DNA from: JBIOYL01 sp044870185 | GTDB taxonomy: Bacteria > Actinomycetota > CALGFH01 | Length of the DNA: 41,749 nucleotides | Reading direction: 5' to 3' | NCBI GenBank assembly: GCA_044870185.1 | Contig: JBIOYL010000033.1 | Span: 1-41,749, forward strand | Translations under genes and position numbers: made by a program | Part shown: in pieces, positions 16,176-23,503 of the stretch | How positions within the stretch are numbered: position 1 is the first letter of the stretch | Layout of the letters: each line of letters begins with the position of its first letter | Notes under the pieces: generated by a model | Seen by the model: only the letters and a program-made list of their open reading frames with translations | Database searches by the model: none | What the model was told of the DNA's origin: nothing

Positions 16176-17371
16176 CGCGACCGCCTCGGCGCGCCGGCGC
16201 GTTCGGCCAGCGCCTCCTGGTAGACCGCGTCCAGCCCGGCCAGCATGTCGCGCACGTCGAAGCGGCCGGCGACCCGGGCGGCGCCGGCCCGGCCCATGGC
16301 CGCGCCCCGGTCCGGGCGGGCGAGCACATCCAGGATCCGGTCGGCGAGCAGGTCGGGCCGGCCCGCTGGGGTCAGATACCCGGTGACGCCGTCGACGACC
16401 AGGTCGGGCACGCCGTTGACGGCGGTGGCGACGACCGGCCGGCCGGCCAGGACCGCCTCGGTCAGGGCCCGGCCGAGCCCCTCCCACAGCGAGCTGAAGG
16501 CGACCACGTCCATGGCGGCCAGCAGGTCGGGGACGTCGTCGCGCAAGCCGAGCAGACGGATGCGCGGCTCGCCGCCGACGGCCGTCTGCACCTGGGGACG
16601 CAACGGCCCGTCGCCGACGACGAGCATGTGGGCGTCCGCGCGGGCCGCCAGCACCCGGCGGGCGGCGGCGACCAGGTCGAGGGGGGCCTTTTGCGCCATG
16701 AACCGCGTCACCGAGCCGACCACCGGCGCCTCGGCGGGGATGCCGAGCGCGGCGCGGGCGCGCCGGCCATCCCCGGCCGCCAGCGCGGCGACCGGCACGC
16801 CACTGACGACCACGCGGAGCTGGCCGGGCCGGGCGATCCGCAGGGCCAGCGCCTCGTCGGCGTTGGCCTGGCAGAGCGCGACGATGCGGTCGGCGCAGCG
16901 GCCGGCGAGCCGCTCGGCGGCCAGCAGCGGCCCGCGCTGCCACCACGGCATCCGGTCGTGCACCGGGAAGGCGTGGATGGTGTGCACGACCACGGGGACA
17001 CGGCGGGCGCGGGCGGCCAGCCGGCCGAGCACCCCCGCCTTGGCGGTGTGGGTGTGGACGACGTCGTAGCCGCCGACCAGCCGCCCGAGCGTGGCCGCGG
17101 CCCGCAGGTCGGCGGCGGTCCCGAGCGCCCGGCGCAGCGCGGGGACCACGACCAGCCGGTCGGCGGCCGCCCGCGCCCGGTCGGCGAGCTCGCCCGGGCC
17201 GGCGACCAGGTCGACCTGGTAGCGGGCGCGGTCCAGGCCGGCCACGGTCAGCAGCGTGTTGTCGGTGGCGCCCCCCGGGCCCAGGTGGGTGATGACGTGC
17301 AGCAGGCGCGTCCGCGCCCCGGCCGGACCGGCGCGCCCCGCCGGTCCGGCCGGCGTGGCCGGCGGCCTCAC
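16172..17371 (-). CDS. Glycosyltransferase family 4 protein
   Basis: 399 residues, GT-B fold. The N-terminal domain begins LLHVITHLGPGGATDN, the usual GT4 opening with the acceptor-side Gly loop, and YDVVHTHTAKAGVLGRLAAR follows near residue 115. The C-terminal donor domain has SVTRFMAQKAP, VVGDGPLRP, RLLGLRDDVPDLLAAMDV and SSLWEGLGRALTEA, the last being the E-x7-E motif that binds the nucleotide sugar. It adds one sugar to the lipid-linked repeat unit in the cytoplasm. It starts with GTG at 17371, overlapping the epimerase stop by 4 nt. Confidence 0.9.
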   Translation of the reverse strand: MRPPATPAGPAGRAGPAGARTRLLHVITHLGPGGATDNTLLTVAGLDRARYQVDLVAGPGELADRARAAADRLVVVPALRRALGTAADLRAAATLGRLVGGYDVVHTHTAKAGVLGRLAARARRVPVVVHTIHAFPVHDRMPWWQRGPLLAAERLAGRCADRIVALCQANADEALALRIARPGQLRVVVSGVPVAALAAGDGRRARAALGIPAEAPVVGSVTRFMAQKAPLDLVAAARRVLAARADAHMLVVGDGPLRPQVQTAVGGEPRIRLLGLRDDVPDLLAAMDVVAFSSLWEGLGRALTEAVLAGRPVVATAVNGVPDLVVDGVTGYLTPAGRPDLLADRILDVLARPDRGAAMGRAGAARVAGRFDVRDMLAGLDAVYQEALAERAGAPRRSR

Positions 17372-18360
17372 CGGACCGTCCTTCCGGCCGCGACGCCCTC
17401 CCGGTCGGCGATCCAGTCCGCCTGGGCGGCCAGCCCGGCGGCCAGGTCGACCTGCGGCCGGTAGCCGAGCAGCGCCTCGGCGCGGGTGCCGTCGGCGCCG
17501 GTGTGGCGGGCGTCGCCCGGCCGGGCCGGCAGCCGCCGGATGCGCAGCCGGCGCCCGGTGACCTGGCCGACCAGGTCGAGGACCTCGTTCAGGCTGACCC
17601 GCCGGCCCCCACCCACGTTGATCGCCTCCACCAGGATGGGGGCGGTCATGGCCGCCAGGGTGGCGCGGACGGCGTCGCCCACGTAGGTGAAGTCGCGGGT
17701 CTGCTCGCCGTCGCCGTACACGGTGATCGGCCGGTCCGCCAGCGCCGCCTCCAGGAAGCGGCGGAAGCCCATGTCGGGCCGCTGGCGTGGCCCGTACACG
17801 GTGAAGTAGCGCAAGGTGGCGACCGCCATGGGGGAGATGGCCGGCTGGGCGTAGGCCAGGCACAGATGCTCGGCGGCCAGCTTGGTCACCCCGTAGGGCG
17901 ACACGGGCCGGGTGAGCGACTGCTCGGCGGTCGGGTAGGTCGGCGCGTCGCCGTACACGCTGGACGACGACGCGGCGACCAGGCGGGGCACGCCGGCGCG
18001 CACGCAGGCCTCGAGCAGCCGCTGGGTGGCGAGCACGTTCCAGGCCACATAGGTGGAGAAGTCGGCCCCCCAGGAGGCGCGCACCCCGGGCTGGCCGGCC
18101 TCGTGGACCACCACCGCGGCGCCCGCCAGCCAGCCGTCCAGCTCCATGGTGGCCAGGTCGCCCTCGACCAGCGAGAACCCTGGCCGCCGGCGCAGGGCGG
18201 CTGCGTTGGCGCGCTTCTCGCGCGGCGCGTAGTAGGGGGTGAAGGCGTCGATGCCGACCACCCGGTGGCCCTGGTCGAGCAGCGCCTCGGTCAGGTGCGA
18301 GCCGATGAAGCCGGCCGCGCCGGTCACCACCACGTGGCCCGAGCCGACCCGGTCGCTCAT
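17368..18360 (-). CDS. NAD-dependent epimerase/dehydratase (UDP-sugar 4-epimerase type)
   Basis: 330 residues, extended SDR. The NAD loop is TGAAGFIGSHL near residue 13, the catalytic Ser lies in SSSSVYG, and the YGVTK motif supplies Tyr and Lys. RYFTVYGPRQRPDM and GDGEQTRDFTYVGD are typical of UDP-glucose or UDP-glucuronate 4-epimerases, with the phrase 'FTPYYAPREKRAN' favouring the glucuronate-epimerase-like branch. It supplies an activated sugar for the glycosyltransferases. The ATG at 18360 overlaps the upstream stop by 4 nt. Confidence 0.88.
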   Translation of the reverse strand: MSDRVGSGHVVVTGAAGFIGSHLTEALLDQGHRVVGIDAFTPYYAPREKRANAAALRRRPGFSLVEGDLATMELDGWLAGAAVVVHEAGQPGVRASWGADFSTYVAWNVLATQRLLEACVRAGVPRLVAASSSSVYGDAPTYPTAEQSLTRPVSPYGVTKLAAEHLCLAYAQPAISPMAVATLRYFTVYGPRQRPDMGFRRFLEAALADRPITVYGDGEQTRDFTYVGDAVRATLAAMTAPILVEAINVGGGRRVSLNEVLDLVGQVTGRRLRIRRLPARPGDARHTGADGTRAEALLGYRPQVDLAAGLAAQADWIADREGVAAGRTVR

Positions 18361-18629
18361 CGCCCTGCCGTGGCCGCGGCCGGCGCGAGCACACTGGTGC
18401 CCTGGAATCCGTCTGGCCCCACCCCGAGCAGCTCGGCGATGGTCGGCGCCAGGTCGCACAGCTCGTGCGGCCCGGACCGCAGCACCTGCCCACGCACGTA
18501 CAGGTGGGCGTCGTCGACGGTGTGCATGCCGCCCAGGCCGTCGGCGGGCTCGCCGAGCATGGCGGCGGCGGCCACCTTGCCCTTCAGCTCGTAGCCCGGC
18601 GTCCTGCTCGGCAGTCTCGGCAGTCGCAT
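18357..18629 (-). CDS. Short protein matching the C-terminal end of alkaline-phosphatase-superfamily phosphodiesterases
   Basis: 90 residues. 'ELCDLAPTIAELLGV' followed by 'FQGTSVL' closely matches the closing segment of sulfatase / type I phosphodiesterase proteins (the D-[IL]-APT-x-L-x-LLG pattern). The metal-binding and nucleophile parts of that ~400-residue superfamily are absent, and nothing upstream supplies them because the pseudokinase gene ends 26 nt before. It still has a strong ribosome site (GAGGAGGAGACG) and a coupled ATGA overlap with the epimerase gene, so it is probably translated. It is either a remnant or a domain kept for another use. Confidence 0.55.
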   Translation of the reverse strand: MRLPRLPSRTPGYELKGKVAAAAMLGEPADGLGGMHTVDDAHLYVRGQVLRSGPHELCDLAPTIAELLGVGPDGFQGTSVLAPAAATAGR

Positions 18630-18655
18630 CGTCTCCTCCTGCGCGTTGCTGGCCG

Positions 18656-19120
18656 TCAGCCGAGGTAGCCGAGCGCCTCCAGGTGGGAGGCGACCAGGTC
18701 GGCCTCGTCGGCCGAGTCCACGTCCTGGGTGGGGGCGAGCAGGCCGCGCGCCTCCAGGGCGCCGATCACCCGGTCGGCCGCGTCGTCCACGCCCTCCAGG
18801 CCGGGGCGGGTGACCAGCAGCGGCTCGGGGCCGGGCTCGCCGAGCAGGACCTCGACCGCGGCCGGCGGCCCGTTGCCCTCGGCCTGGCCGGGGACGCCCA
18901 GGGGGATCAGCACGGCCACGCCGTGCCCGGCCAGCCTGCCGGCCACCCAGCGGAGCCGTTCGATCGAGGCGCCGAGCCGGCCGCGCGCCTCCTCCGGGTC
19001 GAGCAGGTCGACCCGTCTGCCCCGGCTGCGCAGGCCGGCCGCAACGGCGCTGGCCAGCGCCCGCGCCGCGGCGTCGGAGGGTCCGGTGAGCCAGAGCACG
19101 AAGCCGGTGTCGTTGGTCAC
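18656..19120 (-). CDS. APS-kinase-like protein lacking the P-loop (pseudokinase)
   Basis: 154 residues. It aligns by eye along its length with the APS-kinase domain encoded at 6222-8039: GFVLWLTGPS against GFVVWFTGFS, a shared RR(V)DLLD strand, and AGHGVAVLIPL against ARHGVAVLVAA. The Walker A sequence GAGKST has become DAAARA, and DGDEVR has become DPEEAR. It should therefore not bind ATP in the normal way. It may regulate or sequester APS/PAPS, or be decaying, but the intact frame, good codon bias and acidic C-terminal tail argue for a maintained product. No obvious ribosome site decides between the annotated ATG and nearby alternatives. Confidence 0.65.
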   Translation of the reverse strand: MTNDTGFVLWLTGPSDAAARALASAVAAGLRSRGRRVDLLDPEEARGRLGASIERLRWVAGRLAGHGVAVLIPLGVPGQAEGNGPPAAVEVLLGEPGPEPLLVTRPGLEGVDDAADRVIGALEARGLLAPTQDVDSADEADLVASHLEALGYLG

Positions 19121-19276
19121 GCGATCACCCTCCCCTGCTGGCCGGGCGGTGGCCGCAGCCCCAGCAGCGCCTGCCAGATTCGGCTCCCAACGCAGCCTAG
19201 GAAGTGGTCATCCACCCGCCGAAGCCTCCATCGGCGTACCGGCCGCTACGCCTGGGACGGTACTGTGGACGCCAGG

Positions 19277-19320
19277 CGCGCAGGGCGCCGACGCGCAGGG
19301 CGCCGGCGCGCAGGCTCAGG
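19277..19320. repeat. Short tandem repeat, 15-nt unit, about three copies
   Basis: Two near-identical units (19277-19291 and 19292-19306, beginning CGCGCAGGGCGCCG) and a partial third sit at the end of the HPr-kinase-like gene. They span its stop codon and the 195-nt gap before the pseudokinase gene. The rest of that gap shows nothing else I can support. Confidence 0.5.
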
Positions 19321-20224
19321 CGAGCAGGGCGCCGTCCAGCAGCTCGGCGCTTGGCCCCGGCGGGCCGGGCTGGAACGTGTAGGCGGGCACCCGGGCACAC
19401 AGTCGCACGAGCGCGTCCATGCCGGCCTCGAAGTCCCGCGGGACCTGGCCAAGGCAGGAGACCAGCCGGAGCAGCGCCTCGCCGGGCCGCAGGGGGTCCA
19501 GGCTCGGCGCTGCATGCCGGGCGCCTGCCTGGACGCCCGCCGGCAGGAACACCAGGGCCGCCACCTCGGCGGCGACCCGGGCCGGTCGTGCGCCCAGCAG
19601 CGCCTCCGGCTCGGCCTGCCACTCGACCGCCCCGCCGGCGGTGCGGAACGGCACGAGCGCGGTGTGCGCCGGGTCGATCGACAGCAGCTCCAGCGCCCGG
19701 CGGCGCAGGCGCAGCGCCTGCGGGAACGGGGCGACCAGCAGGTCGCCGGGGTCGAGCGGGACGGTGCGTTCCGCCAGCAGCCAGGTCCCACGGGCGACCA
19801 TGGCGACGGCGAGCAGCGTCGTCGTGTCGTCGGGCCCGCTCAGCACCACCGCCTGCCCGGCCCGCCCGACCACCGTCCCCTTCAGGTACACCCAGCGGTC
19901 GAGCGGCGGGGCCCACAGGGGCGGGAAGAGCGGCTGCTGGCCCCGCCAGGGATGGACCTGACCGCCGGCGGTGACCGTCACCTCCGCGGCCCGCGGCACC
20001 TCGGCCCCGCCGGCGCCGGTGACGGTGACGGTGACCTCGGCCGGGCCGGGCGGCACCCGGAACGCCCCGTACACGGTCAGCCAGGAGCGCAGCAGCTCGA
20101 CGCTGGCCGTGACCACCCGAATGCGGGTCCCCAGCACCTCGAACACCGCCTGGACGCGGAGGTCACCGTTGGACGAGGCGTCCGAGGGCGTGGCGCTGGC
20201 GTCCCACACCGCGGCGCCGGTCAC
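19316..20224 (-). CDS. HPr-kinase-related protein with degenerate P-loop
   Basis: 302 residues. The arrangement (N-terminal beta-rich part, then 'VYLKGTVVGRAGQAVVLSGP' and a late region with LLSIDPAHTALVPF and LVFLP) matches the HprK-related kinases that partner PqqD-like proteins in polysaccharide and RiPP clusters. The expected P-loop, normally GxxGxGKT/S after LSG, reads LSGPDDTTTLLAVA and lacks Gly-Lys-Thr. Kinase activity is therefore doubtful. It starts with GTG at 20224, overlapping the PqqD-like stop by 4 nt. The family call rests on layout and neighbours more than on strong motifs. Confidence 0.6.
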   Translation of the reverse strand: MTGAAVWDASATPSDASSNGDLRVQAVFEVLGTRIRVVTASVELLRSWLTVYGAFRVPPGPAEVTVTVTGAGGAEVPRAAEVTVTAGGQVHPWRGQQPLFPPLWAPPLDRWVYLKGTVVGRAGQAVVLSGPDDTTTLLAVAMVARGTWLLAERTVPLDPGDLLVAPFPQALRLRRRALELLSIDPAHTALVPFRTAGGAVEWQAEPEALLGARPARVAAEVAALVFLPAGVQAGARHAAPSLDPLRPGEALLRLVSCLGQVPRDFEAGMDALVRLCARVPAYTFQPGPPGPSAELLDGALLA

Positions 20225-20571
20225 CGGCGGCCCTCGGTCACGAGGCGGCCCTCGGCCACGGGCCTGCCGTCGGTCACGAGGCGGCCCTCGTCGGTCACGA
20301 GGCGGCCCTCGTCGGTCACGAGCTCGGCCGCCTGCAGGCGGCCGAGCACCCGCTGGCAGCCCGGTGCGGCGACCGTCGGGGAGACGCCATAGCGCCGGGC
20401 CAGCTCGGCAACCACCTCGTCGGCGCTGCGCCGCCCGTCGCACAGCTCCCAGATCGCCCAGGCGGTCGCATTGAGCAGGTAGGCGGCCTTGCCGGCCGCG
20501 TCGATGAGCACGCCATCGCTGCCCAGCCGGCGCTCGAGGACCGGCCGGCGGGCCAGCGGCCTAGCGCTCAT
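20221..20571 (-). CDS. PqqD-like peptide-binding (RRE) protein
   Basis: 116 residues. The first ~85 match the PqqD fold: RRLGSDGVLIDAAG, YLLNATAWAIWELCDG, then ADEVVAELARRYGVS and a final helix. PqqD-like domains bind leader peptides of ribosomally made, modified peptides and are also found with HprK-like genes in glycan clusters. The last ~30 residues are a tandem repeat of the type G-R-L-V-T-D-E, not part of the family fold. The ATG at 20571 lies within the end of the short peptide gene (11-nt overlap). Confidence 0.78.
   Translation of the reverse strand: MSARPLARRPVLERRLGSDGVLIDAAGKAAYLLNATAWAIWELCDGRRSADEVVAELARRYGVSPTVAAPGCQRVLGRLQAAELVTDEGRLVTDEGRLVTDGRPVAEGRLVTEGRR
20226..20325. repeat. 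Tandem repeat of 18-21 nt inside the pqqD-like gene
   Basis: Two perfect 21-nt copies (20280-20300 and 20301-20321) and three diverged 18-nt copies make about five units. Each encodes a GRLVT[DE]-type heptad or hexad at the C-terminus of the PqqD-like protein. All units keep the reading frame. Such repeats change copy number easily. Confidence 0.8.
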
Positions 20572-20725
20572 CGGGCGCCGGCGGCGGGTCGCCCGCAGCC
20601 GGCTCGTCCCGCCCCGTATCGAGCAGCACCCAGATGCGCGGCTCGTCCCATGCCTCACGCGGCCCGGCCGGCTCCGCCGGGAGCGGGTCAGGCTGGCTCG
20701 TCCGCCTGCGACTGAGAAGACGCAT
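20561..20725 (-). CDS. Small peptide gene, possible modified-peptide precursor (54 aa)
   Basis: This short frame sits between the BY-kinase and pqqD-like genes and overlaps both (38 nt and 11 nt). It has its own ATG at 20725 with GAGGTG four nt upstream, and G/C-ending codons through the middle. The peptide opens with a basic MRLLSRRR stretch, then is Pro/Glu-rich, contains WDEPRI at residues 26-31 and TGRDEPAAGD at 37-46, and ends PAPDER. WDEPRI resembles the YxxPxL recognition motif that lasso-peptide leaders present to PqqD-like B1 proteins. No cyclase or leader peptidase gene is in the window, so precursor status is a hypothesis. It could also be a chance frame in overlapping DNA. Confidence 0.45.
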   Translation of the reverse strand: MRLLSRRRTSQPDPLPAEPAGPREAWDEPRIWVLLDTGRDEPAAGDPPPAPDER

Positions 20726-22457
20726 GCAGCACCTCGCTTTCCACTGGTCGCCGTTTCACCGGCCGCCGGTCGGGGCTGGGCAGGCCGGCTCGGGACGGGA
20801 AGACCGCGCCGACATGGCCGACGTAGGCGCTGCGGCGCAGCTCGTACCGGCTGCTGACCGGGTTGCCGCTGCCGACCAGCGCGGCGCCGACGATCGGCAG
20901 GCCGGCCCGGCGGAACCCGCCGGCCAGCTCCCGGAGCCGACGCCAGCGGCTCACCCCGGCGCGGGCGACGAGCAGCACCGCGTCGGCCGCGCCGGCCAGC
21001 GTGACCGCGTCGGCCAGCGAGCCGGCCGGCGGGGTGTCGATCAGCACCGTCCAGCCGATCTCCCGCAGCGACCAGATCAGCTCGCGGAGCCGGGCCACGA
21101 ACAACAGCTCGGCCGGATTGCGGGAGGTCACCCCGGCCGGCAGGACCAGCAGGTTGCAGCGCACCGACACCAGCCGCGCGACCGGGTCGGTGTCGTCGCC
21201 CTGCAGCAGCTCGGCCAGGCCTGGCCGGTGTGGCTCGAGCCGGAAGATGCGCTCGACATCGGGGTGGCGCAGGTCGCCGGAGACGACGACCACATGCCGG
21301 CCCTTGTGGGAGAGTGCGTCGGCCAGGTTGGCGACCAGGGTCGACTTGCCCTCGCGGCGGTCGGTCGAGGTGACCACGAGGACGCGGAGGTCGCGCCCGA
21401 GCCCTCGGGCCTCGAGCTTGGCGGCGAGCTTGCGGAAGCCCTCGGCGGCCGGGCTGAACGGACGCTGCACCACCGCGATCGGCTTGCGGCGCGTGACCCC
21501 GGCCGCCGGGACCGCCTCGATCGGCTCGACGCCGGTGGCCCGCTCCACATCCCGCAGGGTCAGCACCTTGGGGCGGACGGCTTCGGTGACGAGCGCCAGG
21601 CCGGCGCCCGCGAGCAGCCCGAGCAGCAGGCTGAGCGCGACGTACACCGGAGCACTGAGCGGCTGGCCGGCCACCATCACCACGGCCGGGCCGAGCACCG
21701 CCGTCGGCTGGCCGAGGAACAGCAGCTGGCGGCGGATGCCGTCGATGACGGCGGTCTGCGACCGCCAGTGGTCGGTCGCCAGCCGCAGCTCGGTGGAGGT
21801 GGCGGTGCTGGCGGGCCGGTGCAGGTACGGGTTGGCTTCCCGGTCGGCCTGCTGGGCCAGGCCGGCGATCTGGGCTTTCAGGCTGTCGGCTCGGCGCTGG
21901 AGCTGCTGCAGGCCGGCCGCGGTGAGGGCGGCGTCGGCCGTGTTGCGGCGCCGGACGAGCTCGCCCGCGTAGGCCTGGACGACCCGGGCGGCGCGGGCCT
22001 GATCGCCGTCCACGTAGGACAGGTCCACCTGGGTGGAGCCGGGCACCGGGGTGGCGACGATCGCGTCGGCGAGCGCTCCCGCCCACCGCACTTTCGGCTG
22101 GTCGGCCACGGCCGCCAGCCGGGGCGCGTCCCGGCCGAGCTGGCGCAGCACCGCCCCGGCCACGCGCACGTCGCGCAAGGGGCTCTCCGGCGTGGTGGCC
22201 GGCTTCGTCGGCGCGAGCCCGGGCTGACCGGCGGCCCCCGACGGGCTGAGCACGGTCGAGGTCAACGGCCGGACGTCCACCCGGATGGTGGCCCGATAGG
22301 TGAACTGCGGGCCGACCTTGGGCAGGACGGTGAAGCCGAGGGCGAGCCCGGCGAGCAAACCGAGCCCGACCAGGATCCTCCGCCGCCACAGCGAGCGGGC
22401 GTAGTCGGCCAGGGTCGGGGCAGTGCGGGTGGGGTCGGGCGTGCTGCGGGCGGTCAT
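20688..22457 (-). CDS. Wzz/BY-kinase: chain-length determinant fused to tyrosine-kinase-like ATPase
   Basis: 589 residues. An N-terminal Wzz-type region has membrane segments at about 28-45 and 268-290 with a periplasm-facing coiled part between. The C-terminal cytoplasmic ATPase has Walker A DRREGKST (Lys371), an A' segment VVVVSGDLRHP at ~389-399 and Walker B VLIDTPPAG at ~471-479. It controls polymer length and export through autophosphorylation. The tail has only two well-placed tyrosines (Y538 and Y545) instead of the usual cluster, and A' reads SGD where hydrophobic-D-x-D is common. The ATG at 22457 follows AGGAGG. It lies downstream of the LuxR-type regulator. Confidence 0.88.
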   Translation of the reverse strand: MTARSTPDPTRTAPTLADYARSLWRRRILVGLGLLAGLALGFTVLPKVGPQFTYRATIRVDVRPLTSTVLSPSGAAGQPGLAPTKPATTPESPLRDVRVAGAVLRQLGRDAPRLAAVADQPKVRWAGALADAIVATPVPGSTQVDLSYVDGDQARAARVVQAYAGELVRRRNTADAALTAAGLQQLQRRADSLKAQIAGLAQQADREANPYLHRPASTATSTELRLATDHWRSQTAVIDGIRRQLLFLGQPTAVLGPAVVMVAGQPLSAPVYVALSLLLGLLAGAGLALVTEAVRPKVLTLRDVERATGVEPIEAVPAAGVTRRKPIAVVQRPFSPAAEGFRKLAAKLEARGLGRDLRVLVVTSTDRREGKSTLVANLADALSHKGRHVVVVSGDLRHPDVERIFRLEPHRPGLAELLQGDDTDPVARLVSVRCNLLVLPAGVTSRNPAELLFVARLRELIWSLREIGWTVLIDTPPAGSLADAVTLAGAADAVLLVARAGVSRWRRLRELAGGFRRAGLPIVGAALVGSGNPVSSRYELRRSAYVGHVGAVFPSRAGLPSPDRRPVKRRPVESEVLHASSQSQADEPA

Positions 22458-22553
22458 CGAGCCTCCTTGTCCTCCTCCCGGGATCCTTCCCTCCCGAGCA
22501 GGCAGCGGTCTGCCGCCTGGCCAGGGCTCGGCGGTCCCGCACTCGCCACCAGG

Positions 22554-23207
22554 TCAGGTGGCGCCCGGCAGCTCGCTCGCCCGCTCCATGGCCAAGGTGG
22601 CAGCCTCCAGCCTGGAGTGGAGCTCGAGCTTCTCGAGAATGTTCTGGATGTGGGTGCGGACCGTATGCGGGCTGATGTACAGGACGCTGCCGATCGAGTC
22701 GTTGTCCCAGCCCCGGCCGAGCAGGGCGAGCACCTCACGTTCGCGCAGCGACAGCCGGTTGACCGGGGACTCGGCGGCGCGGTGCTCCGCGTCGACGAGC
22801 CGCCGGAAGGCCTCCGGGAGGGTGGCGCGGGGCACCAGGCCGTCGTCGCCGAGCGCGGCCTCCACCGCCGACAGGACGGTGCTGGCCCCGCTCGTCTTGA
22901 GGACCACGCCGACCGCGCCGGCGCTGACCGCGGTCACCACCAGCTGCAGGTTCATCTTGAGGGACAGCACCAGCGCCTTGATGGTGTCCTGGTCGGCGAG
23001 GACCTGCTCGAGCAGGGGCGGCTCGCCCACCAGGGCCAGCTCGACGTCGATCAGCACCAGGTCGGGGCAGCACCGCCGGACGGCCGGCAGGACGGCCTCC
23101 CGTGAGGAGCATCGGCCGGCCACCTCATGACGCCCGCCACGCACGAGCAGCGTCTCCAGCGCGTCGTTGAACAGCGGCTGGCGGTCGGCCAGCAGCACCC
23201 TCGCCAT
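22554..23207 (-). CDS. LuxR/NarL-type response regulator
   Basis: 217 residues. A receiver domain (ARVLLADRQPLFNDALETLL; phospho-acceptor Asp in LVLIDVEL; Lys in VVLKTSG) is followed by a C-terminal helix-turn-helix, LSLREREVLALLGRGWDNDSIGSVLYISPHTVRTHIQNILEKL. The first acidic pair is reduced to Ala-Asp, and the usual Thr/Ser strand reads VLSLKMN, so phosphorylation may be altered. It is the first gene of the minus-strand run toward the Wzz/BY-kinase and probably controls it. ATG 23207 is chosen for the GGGGGGAG ahead of it and because it begins right at the receiver fold. Confidence 0.88.
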   Translation of the reverse strand: MARVLLADRQPLFNDALETLLVRGGRHEVAGRCSSREAVLPAVRRCCPDLVLIDVELALVGEPPLLEQVLADQDTIKALVLSLKMNLQLVVTAVSAGAVGVVLKTSGASTVLSAVEAALGDDGLVPRATLPEAFRRLVDAEHRAAESPVNRLSLREREVLALLGRGWDNDSIGSVLYISPHTVRTHIQNILEKLELHSRLEAATLAMERASELPGAT

Positions 23208-23320
23208 GCTCCCCCCCTGACGGTCGCCGACGTGTGCGCCGACGGCCTGCGCAGTGGACGACCCAGCGGAACCGTACGCAGCGTCTCCATCCGTCACATC
23301 CGGCTCATGCGTCCAGCGCA

Positions 23321-23334
23321 GTAGCATACGCTAC
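23321..23334. promoter_or_regulatory. Palindrome GTAGC-N4-GCTAC in regulator/CBS intergenic region
   Basis: GTAGC (23321-23325) and GCTAC (23330-23334) form an inverted repeat with a 4-nt spacer, 114 nt upstream of the regulator start. On the minus strand it contains TATGCT, a possible -10. The surrounding 296-nt gap (23208-23503) separates two divergent genes and also holds a TAGGGT (-10-like) ahead of the CBS-BON gene near 23467. No gene was seen in it. Confidence 0.4.
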
Positions 23335-23503
23335 GGTGACGGGGGGATTTTCCCAGCACCGCTGAAACGGGCCACTCCACCAGGCCCGGCGGGGCGGCCC
23401 GGCGGGTCTGGGTCACGCCGCCGGGCCGGTCGGCGCCGGCGGGCAGCCGTCCCACGCCGGACGCTGTAGGGTGAGGCTGCAACCGCCGCCGAGGAGCATG
23501 GTG

